In this document: positions 1 through 12,700 of the stretch, one piece after another
How the letters are laid out: every line of letters begins with the position of its first letter
Numbering within the stretch: position 1 is the stretch's first letter
Source of the DNA: Erythrocercus mccallii
Lineage: Eukaryota > Chordata > Aves > Passeriformes > Dicruridae
Reading direction: 5' to 3'
DNA length: 64,000 nt
Assembly (NCBI GenBank): GCA_013397435.1
Contig: VZRG01002358.1
Coordinates: 42,382 to 106,381 of the forward strand
The notes under the pieces: generated by a model
What the model saw: the letters and a program-made list of their open reading frames with translations, nothing else
What the model was told of the DNA's origin: nothing
The model's database searches: none
Made by a program: the position numbers and the translations under genes

Positions 1-645
1 TTTTCTATAAATGGAACAGAAGTGATTTAGATTAATTCCTTTTTAGGGCCATTTAGAGTAGAAGAGACAAGGAGAAATAAGTGGTTCAATTCTTATGTCA
101 CTTATCCAGTATAAACACAGACCCTGCTCTAGGATTAACCTGATTTATACCTGTATGGAAACTACCCAGCCAAACCTCTGTTCAGAAATTTACAGGCTGT
201 AAAACACTTGGAGAAGGTTTTTACTTTTGATGCCCATTCTTGAGTTTGCCACGGAGACTCAAACAAACAAAAGCAAGGAGTTGGAAGGCCTAAAAAGAAT
301 GATTTTGTATCTCTGTCACTCTTTGTTTCTTTTTTGGCTTTTTCCCCCCTGAGATAATGTTGGGTACTTCACCTGTATCTCTCCTGATAAAAGCTGATTT
401 AAGCAATCACTATTTTTAGGTTATAATAACATTTATTTTAATGTGCCAAACGACGTTTCAATTTTCCTGGAAAACCCAACCTCAAGCACTCTTTGGCAGG
501 TAATAACCTAATGTGAAAAACACTAATGTAATATAATTTAACATGGCCACTTTGGCACACTGTGTTAAATGAAGAAAAAAACCCAGCTACAATTATTCTG
601 CATGGCTTTATAAAGCTTCAAAGCAAATTAGAAACTTTTCCTTAC
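1..645 (-). other. Part of DOCK10 intron 15
   Basis: AT-rich intron. I looked for the next DOCK10 exon (the human MQTIPGSLDIAVD segment) on the minus strand and do not see it. No repeat family recognised. Confidence 0.8.
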
Positions 646-768
646 CTTCTGTATTCTGCTATTAGTTTAATCAAATCTTCCATGGAAATCTTATTGCTTT
701 CTTGCCTGAATAAGGGTGAGAATCGGGAGTCTCTGTCAACATTTCCCTGATTATCTTTAAACACTGGC
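646..768 (-). CDS. DOCK10: DOCK10 exon 15
   Basis: One hundred and twenty-three bases, residues 554-594 plus two bases. After the split Arg codon it reads PVFKDNQGNVDRDSRFSPLF, then RQESNKISMEDLIKLIAEYR. It matches the human segment VFKDNQGNVDRDSRFSPL. The acceptor is TTTATAG and the donor is AG followed by GTAAGG (phase 2). It is the last coding exon visible; the next, leading into DHR-1, would lie below position 1. Confidence 0.95.
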
Positions 769-3700
769 CTATAAAGAAAGAAAAATGACATATTTATAAA
801 CACTCATCCATATACATGTATGTATATATATATATATTTGAGATTTGAAATTGTCATGTAATCCTTTAACAAGGTTGTGATATGAATCCTTACACAAATT
901 CACAGCCTCTCTGCAGATTTTCACCCAAGAGAGCCCTGCCAAGTTTATCCTTGCAGGACAAAGGCAATTTCAGTTTACTCCATGTGCATCCCAGTCCTCA
1001 AAGACCTCAGACCTGGTTTGAGTGAGAGCCTCTCACCCATGGACATGACTCCTCACTTCAACAAGGAGAGTGATTCCTTATTTTGAGGAATCAATTTGAA
1101 GAATTCAATGAATCAGTAGGTAGTTTCAACCATAGGTAATTTCATCCAAGAAAAATCATTATAGTTTTAAATAATGGAAATCACAGCTAGCTGTTAAATC
1201 TCAACCACCACCTCTTATCACATAAAGAAACACACGCTTTAGGGAACCAGGTTAGAGACCTCAATGAACGTTCCTGTGCATTGAATCTGTCCCGTGCCCT
1301 CCAGGAGCAGGACACCAACTCCCTGTGGCTTAGCATTCCTTCACAAAACTGGTTTGTGGAACACCTACTAAATTTTTGATGAATCAGCTACAAAGTGCCC
1401 AATGAACTGGAAAAGAATGATAACCATCTATAACTGAGAACAATAAATATCAGCTGTTGTGTACACAGGAAAACATTTCCAGACATTTCCATTCCTGCTC
1501 ATTGACACTTGCAGGATTTAATTAAGACATTTCAGTGCCCTTTGTATATCCTCAAGGGTCACACACGCTGGCTGGACTGGGTAATGTAACAGCTATCCAA
1601 ATTAATGAACCTTGGATTCAACTGCAGTATGAAAAAACATTGCTTAACAAAAGTAAAATGTTCTTGACACTAAGTGCTGTTCTGTGAATCATTTGGCCAA
1701 TCTTGCTTCCTTAATTTACTTCTCTGTTCCACTGCCAGTGAGAAGAAGAATTGATGCCAGGACAAATTGTTGCCAGATGCAAAATAACAGAGCAAACCTT
1801 TGGAAGAGGTTTGGAAGAGGATCCCAAGAATAAGTATAAATGCACCATATCTTAACTTAATTAACTGGGAGGAGCATCCCTATCTCATTTCTTTGCAATT
1901 CTCAAGAATGATCAACTCTCTTCTATCAGATTTTTACCTGCAGCTGTTGGAGGGAATAAGGCCACACCAACACACCGTGCCAAAAAGCTTACTAGGGAGA
2001 AACCAGACCTCATTTCTGGCAGCCACCACTTACTCTACAAATCCCACTGAACTGCACAAAAAAAGAAAAAGGAAAGAAAAAGGATTTAATAATTATTACG
2101 GTATTGGTGACATTATGATATTTCTTGGACTCGGTACTGCTTCCTCCTCCAGACTAACAGAGACAAGCAAAACATTGGGTGAGTGATTTCCCCTGTGCCA
2201 CTGGGCTCTGCAATGTGATGCTGAGCAAACCCAGGCTCTGCTGGAAACTATTAACTGATCACAGAGCAGGCTCTGGCACCAAGCAAACCCCTGCTCATTG
2301 CAGGCGTGTAGGGGCACTCACCAGGAGGGCTGTGGATGCAGGTGGAAATGAAGCTAGAATTAGCTCACTCTGGGTCAGCACTGCCTTCCAGGAGCCTCAG
2401 GGACACAGCATCATGATCCTCAAGGTATCTCCAAACACAAAAGATTCCATGATTGCCCACTTCTCCCCTCTGGTTTGGAGTCAGAAGGGCTTTACAAAGT
2501 CATCCTGCCTACAACCACTTCTCCAGGGCATCAGTGCTCCCTGGCTATCACACGTTCTGCCTCTAGGACTGGTTCAGCAGCACATCCCTGCCTAAATAAT
2601 GCATCCAGGACAAAATTAGAGGCATGAAACCACTACAAAACAGGGAAGTCTTTTTATCTCTCCAGCTTACACACAGTACTCCATTTATATAAAGTTCTTA
2701 CAATAATGTGAGTAGCTTAGATGTCCATTGAAAACAAGATAACCCTTCTTAAATAGGTATGTTTTATGCACTGGTCAAATTGTACTGGTGCCTCCACTCC
2801 TCAGGTTCATTAAAGCTGAAGAATTGCCAGAGCAGCAAGTATTGAATGTGTTACAGCTGCAGTTAAGTAACTGCAATCCCATGTTTTGCTATATCCTTGC
2901 AGGTGGAACAAGAGTGCTCCTTGTCACAGGGAACATACTGAAGGCACTTGAGAATGACAACTATCACATCAAAACAAGGAAATGCTTAAAAAACTTCTAC
3001 AGTCCAGGAGTTCAATATTTGTCTAACACATTAACGATGTACCTTAGTGCTGGGTACCTACTTACTGAGATAATTTAATAAGAAAAATTTGACTGAACTA
3101 AACTCCTGAAGAGATTCTAGAAGTGGTAGTTTAGGGGAAAGCAAGTTAATAGATTACACTAAAAAATCTGAAACATCATCTCAGTACTTAAGTGTTTATG
3201 TGATTCTGCTCTTTTGACATTGTTAGCTGATTGTCTACACCTCTAAAAACTAGTAGAGCACAGAAAAACTACACATTGTTCATCATTTAACTTTGAAAAG
3301 GGTTACTTTTGAAGAAGTGGTTTATTGGTGGTGATTTGTGGGAAAATTGCTCACCTCCAGGGTTAGACATTCAGTGGAAGATCTGCAGCTACTGGAAAAC
3401 AGTGCAGTCTCACTGCCTTCAGCTCCCTCAACCTAGGGCAGCTGAACTGAATCAGCAGCTGCACAAGCTGCTGAAGGATTCAAATATTAGGCTCTAAAAC
3501 ATGATGTTTACGAGGGTGGAGAAGGATTGAAGGAGTAGGAGTGTAAAAACTAATCTCTGTGAATAAAGTTTCCCCCCCACATCTACAATATGTAGCTGAG
3601 GCAGATATTTGCAAACTTTGGCAGTTCTGGCAGGAATATGAGACTCTGACACACTGTAATTCCAACACATACCGTAATTATACCTGCAGGAGCACACAGA

Positions 3701-6700
3701 CACCAGATTTCCCAGCAGGAACTCAGGGAAGAACCCTGAGTCATGCTTCTGAGCAATGCTAACAAACTGGAGCCACAGGAGCTAATTAGGAGTTTCAGTC
3801 ATGTGCAATACTCAACTGTCAAGAGCTTGGCTTGCTGAATGCATACGTAAAAAATCGCACTGTGGCCATCTGTAACTGCTTCAAGGAGGGGACATTTCCA
3901 CACAAAAACAGGAGTGTGGTTAATGCCAGAATGAACTAACTGGAAAACACGTTTCCAAACTCAGGGTTTTGCTATTTATCATAGCCAAACCATTTCTTTC
4001 CCCCTGTAGTGCGATAGCCTCATGTGGAAACTTCTATTTTCAAGCTGTGAAAACAGAAATAGATTTTATACTTTGCTTTTACCAAAGTCAGACCTGAGCA
4101 ATGTTAATACACAAGCAGATGTAAATGAGTGTGGAATTTGAATTTTCTCAATGCACCCTAGCTCGACAGGTATTTAGGGGGCTCTCTGCCTCACAGGGAT
4201 AGCAGCAGAACTTCACTCATGTCTGTGAAGACTCCCCTTAGGCAGAGCAGGCACAGAGCTGCAGCCACAGCTCTGGGCTGAGGCACACACCACGGGATGC
4301 ACGTGGCCAGCACAGCTGTGGCACACACAGCCCAGCAGCTGAGAACCAGAGGAGAGGGGCACAGCCCAAATCCTGCTCCTTCCCACTCCTCATCACGAGG
4401 CAACAGGGCATTGACACTTGGAGAATCCTATGAAAAGAAAATACACTTTCAGAATGAGAAGAAAACCTTTCTGTAGTTTATTTCTGGCAGGATTTGCTCA
4501 AGCTGTGGAAGAATGTTCTAGCCTTCTTTATACCCATGAGTGCCTGGCCAGACCCTGAGCCAGTTAAAATCATCAGGCCACCCAAAGATAGATACTACAG
4601 CAAGGGCTGAGCTGCAGAACGTATCACTGCTGGTATTGCCACAGAGCACAGGCAGGCAGGCAGAGTTGATAGGAAGCTCCAGGCCAGGCTGGTGCCAAGC
4701 CTGCACCTCCTGCCATTGCACAGTCTGTTACATGGTAAAAGTCTCCCTATCAGCCTACCAATATGATTTTGATTAATGGTCCTCTGGCTACACAGAAGTA
4801 GCAAATATTTATGAGTATCCTTGAGCTTGAGATGACAGATCAAAACACATTATCTGCCCTCTTGAGCACTCACCTCTCCTGTTCTTACTGGATATTGACA
4901 AAAAAAGTATGAAAATAAAATATAAATGAACCAGTCAAATGGCCATACCTCACTGCATGTTTTCTCCTTTGCCATCTAAGCACCATATTCTAAAATCAGA
5001 AGTTTTCCCCCTGCAAGTGTCATGGGAAACTGTGCCCTCCTGGTGGCTCCATGCTCCATACCAGACTCACACACACAGAGCTCTCTCTCATAACCACAGG
5101 CAATGCCACAACACAACTTTTTCACCCAGCACTGGCTCTTCCTTTATCCCTACTGAGAGCTCCAGGCAGCTCTCCACCTGGCCTGCTACTGTGAGAACAG
5201 AAGCCACAGAAGAGGAGGAATGCTTTCACTTGGCAATTGACAGCTTTCCTTTTTACAGGGAATATGAAAATTTATGTTCCCCGCTCTACGCATGGCAGAA
5301 AGAAGGGAGAGCTGTCACAGGGACACACAGGAGGGTCTCCATCAGGGAGTTCTCTCATCCCAGGACAGCAGTAAGGTGAAGAAATTACACAAGACTGAGA
5401 AAGTAAAAGGCAAGAGGACAGAGAAAGGAATTACATCAAAAATTGGAGAGAGAACAAACAGAAAAAAAAGTCATATTTGGTAAAAGGGGATCAAAAGGTT
5501 TCTCAGTCTTGAGGTGAGACCAGCAAAAAATTATACAGGAGGAAAGAGAGAAAGAATAAAAATCCACTACTGCCACAGCACTGAGCTGCAATAAAACCCA
5601 GCTGATCTGTCAAATGAGAAAATAGAAGTTCTCCATCACCTACTAACAACAAAAATGCAAGAGTACCTGAACCATAATCCCTCAATATGAACCCCAAAGC
5701 ATTTCAAGTCCTTGGTTAGATTTTTCTTAAAACTTGACAGATATCAAAACAAGAACAGAGCCTCAAGAACAGGTATCTGTGCACCTACTTTCTAGGTGGC
5801 CACTGCAACTCTATTTCAGACCACAATTACCTTTGTAGGAAATTCTTATGAGAACTGTGACTTTGAAATCTCTTTGGTAATTTTTAGTGCCCAATGAATG
5901 GTGGAGCTCATGATAAATCGATATTCTGTCAGCTACCTTTGCTGCTCCCTGGCAACTTCACTACATACCTGAAGAAAAGATTCCACCACAGTAACATTTA
6001 ATGAGCAGGTAACTGACGTTTAGCTGTGAGAAAAATAGGGCAATGAAAAAAAAAGCCTGCAGGATATTCTGGAGTCCTGGACCAGAGAGAAAGCTTTGCT
6101 TAGCTTCAGGCAGAAAAAGTGGAAAAGAATAAAAGGATGGAAGTCCAAGGGAATAAGCTATAAGATGCTTATAAAATCATGAAAGAATAAATACATACCT
6201 CACTGACCAAGCAAATGGCATACGGTATTTCCCCAGCTTGCTGCAGAACTGTTTATTGGATTTTAACACTTTCTGGGCACACTGCAAAAAAGGAAATGTG
6301 AATTATTTCATCAGCATCATTCTAACATTTTAAATGCTGCACAAAGTACACCTAAGCTGAAGAGGCAACAGTGTCCCTACAATAATTTGGCCTGATACTG
6401 ATCATAACAAAAAGTTCTGGGGTGGCCAGCAGAGACATCACAAGATGAATATGATGCTGCTGACAAATTTAACCCTGTCACCACTCCTTTATTCAGAATT
6501 GCATTAAACTTTTTATTCCAGTTTTCTGTAATTACCCAATGCAGGTGCAGTGCCTGCTCTCAGAGACAGAGAGGTGCCTACCCCAGCTTTGCTCCTGTAC
6601 AAAGTTCTGTAGCTCATAATTTCTAAAATGCTGCTGAAAGAGAATATCCCTGTACTAACCAGCACAGGAATGCACCACGGATGGATTTGCAAGTTGCAGA

Positions 6701-9700
6701 CAAAATAGAGCTTCATTCAACCAGCAGTGGAACTTGGACATTTGCCTTCTGAAGCAGGGGGCTCCCAGGAGCTTGTCCTGTTCAGCAACCACAGACTGCT
6801 GAGATTTGTCAGCACGATTTGCAATGCCCTCAGCTTCCAGCAGGCTGGAGCTTACAGAGCAGGAAATGATGTTCCTGTTACATTACCTTAAAAGAATCAG
6901 GATTCTTAATGTAAGGTTCGGCACTGCTGGCAATGTTTCCTGTAAGCACCTTTTCTATTTTTGCCACCAGTACAATCTCAGAGTGAGGATTACTTATGGA
7001 GAAAAGAGCCTGTGGATAAAAGGGAGAACAGTTCAAAAGTATACAGCAATACTGGAGAAAGGAAATACTGCCAGTGCTCTCTGTTGATGGAAACAGTAAC
7101 AAACCAAATCCAGAAAGGATTATTAAGGATGATTGTCTCTACTTATTCAACACAGCCAGACGGAAAAGAAAATCTTTGTGCTAGTGCTGAAGTCAGCTTG
7201 TGCACATGCAGCACCTTGCAAAACAGACTGACTGACCAAAAGCAGTGTGACCATGTTAGTATGGCCTAACCTAACTGATCCTCTGGGGCAGCACCTAAAA
7301 GCTGGCCTGAGTCAGTCATTCCTCAGGGGAATGAAAGGAGGAGAAAAGGTAACCCATGCCATTTCAGCCCACAGCTTATGGCAACAGCAAGAATGTGAAA
7401 GCACTTTGAGATTATAGCAGCATCTAGGTGCTGCAACTCAAATCACAACTCCAAAGTTGTGATTTTGTTTGGCTGGTTGGGAGAGGTCAGCAAATGGACT
7501 CAAAGAGCACAGGAAACATGGATGCTTTCTCTAAATAAGAGACACTAACTTTTATCAGTTTTGATTGTAAATGGTCTACACAGAGAGCTCAGAAAGCAAA
7601 TGGCTCTATACAACTGACACACAAAAGAGAATTTTCTTGAAAACAAGAACATAGCATGCAAAAGTTCTCCACTGAAAAAGAATACTACCAAACTATAATA
7701 AGTCACGTGAGTCACTAAGCCATGCAAGTCACATATGGAAATACCTGTTTGGGGTATTTCAGCCACTCTTCTGGGAACCCTTTGACCTGTGGTTCTTCCA
7801 TTTCATTTGAGTCAATATTTTCAACCGCACCATTTTCTAATGGACTCAAGGAACCTGAAAGCATCTGTCTAACCAGAGTGTGGTTCAAATCCACATGAAA
7901 ATCAGCAGAGATCTTCCTGCCATCCCTGACGTCATACAGTGCCACGCTCACAAAGAAAGGCTCTACCTGGAGAAAATACCAGAAATACAGTGATAACTGA
8001 GAGAATGGGAGTAAAGCCTATCTTTTAATGGGTTTCTGCAACCAGAAAAAAAGAAGGAAAACAAATATTATTTACAAATTATGAGATACATTTAAAACAC
8101 ACATTTCCAACCATGTGATTTTACAGGCTTTTAAAGAAAGCTTGTTAACAGGGTGCCAGAAGAGGAACTGACAGCTTAGAAACTCACACAATCAAAACCA
8201 AATAGATAACTAATTATTAGAGCAAATGAATAGAGCCCCAGAAAACACACTGCAGGATTTTTTAAATGTAGATTGAGAGGCATTACAAAAGAGGGAAGAG
8301 TGAGTGTGGGCTTTCCAGGGATCGTCAGAAATGCAACACAAAGATGACAAATGTAAGGGGATGGAAAATGTTTACTGGTACAAACACAAAAGCGTGGGTG
8401 TATTATTCTGTGGGAAACACATGTTCCATTTTGCTGGGAAACCAAGAGCATTCAAACCATTCTGACAGTGCCCACTTATCCTATGGCAGAGTACCAGGGA
8501 ATTCAGTCCTGTGACTGAAAGTAACCTCCAAAGAGCATCCATCGTTCTGATGGAATAAATCAGCACCAGAATAACATCACCTGAGCTGCCTAGAAATCAG
8601 AACCTTAAAACTGTGGAGTTAAAGAGCAGTTCATAGCAGACACAGCATCCTTTGCTTTTTCAGCCTCTGCAATGAGGTGCAGTTATCATGACTTTATTTA
8701 AACAGTTATTCCAGTCTGCCAAAAAAAGATATTGATTACATCATGCTGAATTTGCACTCACTGTAAAGGTCATCTTCAAATGAAAAACAAACAAATCAAC
8801 AAACAAAATCAATGCCTCATATGTAATATATGGAAGTGGAGTTGCTGGGACACTGATGTCTCATAACTTTCCTGCTGCAGAGGAGAACTAACTAAAAGCT
8901 ATAGACTGACATCTACTTCTCAATTTTCCCGACTTTTTTTTACAGTAAGAGTAAGCAAAATTTTCTGTTTTGTCCTGGTTTTAGCTGGATTTTTCCACTA
9001 GATGAAACATCCTGCCCTTTATATTTTGCCTTCTCTCCTGTAACTTTATCTGCTTGGTTCCTTGTCTCTCCCTGAAAAACAACAAAACCCCCCAGGTCAC
9101 CAGCAACTGATATTTCATTGCCTCCCTACATAGGTCTTGGCAGTTTAAACTTGTTTTTCTTACAGCAATTGTTAAGAATTCTCAAGGTTTGACACATTTT
9201 TAATCCTCCACTGAACTGTAGCTAAAAATCTGCAGTGTAAATCAGCTTCAAAATATCTGTTGAAAAGTTAATCAGTTTTGTTATTCAGTCCAAAGGGAGC
9301 AGTATGCATGGGTGATACAGCTTTTCTTTCACTTCTCTTTCCAAACTAGCACATGTACAAAAGGAAAAAAACCCCAACCAACAAATCAACCAAAAAAAAA
9401 GAAAAAAATCACAGAGAAATAAGAAAAACTTACATTGGTTGAGGGATCATTTTCATTTTCAGTAACACAAGCCTGGAGATTCAAACTGAGGGATTTGCAG
9501 GTAATCAGGATCCTCTTTGCAGGCTTTTCTTCAAATGGCTTTATCACTGAGTTTGTCCCTGGAAATTCCTTTTTCTGAGGATTCAATGCCTGAAATAAGT
9601 AGGGTAATTTGTTATACACAGGAAAAAGCATCATATTCCAAAATTCAGTAAGCTTTTTAAACATCTTTGCAACCACTGAAACACCTAAAAACCTCAAAAG

Positions 9701-12700
9701 TCACTGTTGTTATCTTCATATTACTATAGTAAATGAGTGTTACTCCTAATCTATAGATTAGGAAGCAAACCAAAAAGACTGCCTGAGGACATATATAATG
9801 TCAGAGGCAGAATTAGGAATTCAAACTAGGTTTCCTATAATTTTAGAGCAGACTTTTTTCTTGTTGACTTACTGTTTCTAAAACTTTAGCTTTTAATTTC
9901 CTCATAGATTAAAACCCCTCACATTTTCAGACAATTAACAGCACATTTTAGAATGAGATTCCAGGCATTTCTGTCTTTTCCCATTACTTATATACAAAAT
10001 CACTATTTCAATTTGCTTAATACTTGAATAAAAGGTCTTACAGTTGATTGACATCAGGCTCAAGTTTATATATACACTGATCCCACTGTTACTTAAGCCT
10101 TCTTTTTAACTAAAATAAAATTTCCATTTAAATGACAGTCAGTGCAAGAAATAACTTTCTTTGAACCCTGACATTAAATGTTAAAGCTTGCTATAATGCT
10201 TGTTTTAAACTAATTCAGAGCTTAGCTCGGCTGGGTTGGATGACCTCCAGAGGTCACTGCCATCCTCAACCGTTCTGCAAAGTGTAGAGTCTGAACAGAA
10301 ATCTCTGTGGACTACTGATAGATCCGTTCCCTCTTCACTGCTGAAGCCTTTTGTATACCCAGTTGCTTGCTGAAGTGCAACCCACTCTGCTGCCTCAGCT
10401 ACCCCAGTTACCTCGTGTCACCTGTTTAAAACTTCTAAGAATTAAAAAAAAATTAAATATTGCTTACTGCTATATCAGGATCCAAAGAGAACAGGTTTAG
10501 TCGCTCTGTATTTCGAGAGGCTTTCACTGTTTCCTCTGTTTCTGTGATGTACTGTGGTGACAGGTAATAAATTAGTTTTGTGCACAAGAACAGAAATCCA
10601 TAGAGTTGGTAGACTTCTAAATGAGTGATCAATGTTTCACTCATAGCATTTCCCACTTCTGCAGCAGTTATCCCCAACCACCTCCAAGCACTCTTTGCTT
10701 GTGAAGCAGGGATTTTCAGGCCATGACATACCTCTAAGGAATCCCAAAATAGATTGATTAAGTAATTCAAGTTTTTGTATGTTCACATATGCTATCCATT
10801 GAGGAAGATGTCAGATCTCCGCACCAAAATCAGTTTAGAGATTCTTAAGCTGAGGGAAATAAAACCCCAACAAACCGGTCCCCCAGAAAAACACCTGTGC
10901 CAGGGGAGGCAGAGAGGGGAGCAGCAAATGCCACTCAGCCCCACAGGCTGAGCAGACACACAGACCGCAGTGCCACCCAAAGGGAAGGCTGACACCCACC
11001 CACCTCCTGCCACAGGGAGGGTCAGACATACCCATTTCCTTTCTGACTGACACATGCTTTAGTTAACAGCAAGCTCTCTGACAAAACCATCTTCATCTTC
11101 TGAAGTCACCTGGTGCTTTCCTACCCTACCTTCTAAAAGTTGATCCTTATGTGTAACTGCAAAAACCTTTTCCCTCACTAGTTAAGCTCATTTATCCAAT
11201 CTATAAAGTTAACCCTACGCATTCCCTTCGCATTAAAAATCACTTGGGATATTTCAATTGTTCAGTCTTTCCTTGCACTTCGATTTTCTCTAACTTTTTA
11301 AAAATTTTTTTAAATCTCTGAAGTATTAACAAGAGTGTCCATCTTTTCTGGTTGCCTAGGACTGAGTATAAGCTTTAGCTGACAAAGCACAGGATATGCT
11401 CTTGTTCAGGTCCCAGTGTTTCATGTCTCCCACAACATCATGATATTGTCAGTACACATTAAGTAACAAGCAGCAGCAGCCCAGCAAGACCAAGAGCTCC
11501 ATGTTCACTTCCTAACATGCACTGCCCATGGCCTGACCTGCAGAAGCAGGTCCTGCTGTGGCTGTGGTACCACATCTCTGGTTTAGATAGAGCTGGCATC
11601 AGAATGTTTATCTGCCACGGACTTGGGAAAGGTCACAGAACACTGCTGCAGCCAGGCCTGTAGAGCCAGGGTGGGGGAACAGGAATTATCCATATAAAAG
11701 GCAAAACTAGCATCACAAAACAAGCTGACCATCTCCTACAGCCTTACAGTCACCAGTGGTCTTTGAGGTATCTGCAAGATACCTCTGAGATATCTGCATC
11801 AACTAAACCACTTGAAAGAATCTATCCATAGACTAGATGATCAGACACTTCCGCTGCCCTTAATACAAAAACTCAGATACACTTTCTTTGGTTGGTTGTT
11901 TTGTTTTTATTTTGTTTGGTGATTTGATTTTTTTTTTGCTTTTTTTTGCATTCTAGGTGATCACTTCACATATATGAATATGACCTACAGTAAAATTCTG
12001 TCCTCAACTGCATAGACAGCTTTCAGTTCAAATCTGTGGAACATCCTCAAACAGCATTTGGCTCTGTAGAGAGACAGCATCTACAGCAGCTCACTGGCAG
12101 AAGGCTACAAACAGATTCACTTAAGAGAAAGCAGTGAAGCATTTCCAATCTAGCTTTTCATTAAAAAGCTTCTTAGCACCATATACAATTATCTCATCCA
12201 CATGAAGCAGTTTATGAGCTCCAGAGGACAAAATGCCTCCCCTGGCAGCACATGTATCTTTCAATGAAGTTACAGAAGGCAATGAGCAGTTCAGAGCTCA
12301 TTTGCTTGCCAGTCACACAGGAAATCTTGGCTCTCCAAGGGCCAAATTCTACTGAAATGCAGTTCAGATGAGGAAATATTTCTGACAGGACCAGACTCTT
12401 ACTGACTTCACAGGTCTAAATCAAAATACTCTGTGGAGCACCTGCTCTCTTTGCATCTGGTAGAGATTTTCTCACTTAAACAAAAAGAAGAGTTGTTCAG
12501 AAAGAAGACTATTCCTGTCACTTGTGTCTCTAACAATTGCAATAGACTGTGCTATATTTTTCAACCTTTCAGAATATTAATGATCAGATATTGGCAGGTA
12601 TTTTTCACCTAGGACGTTCTTTCCACTAGATGTGTAAAGAAAAATGTAAAATCCATTACTTTTGCGAAGTCTGGGTGCAAGGTGTTCTCTGAAGAATCTG

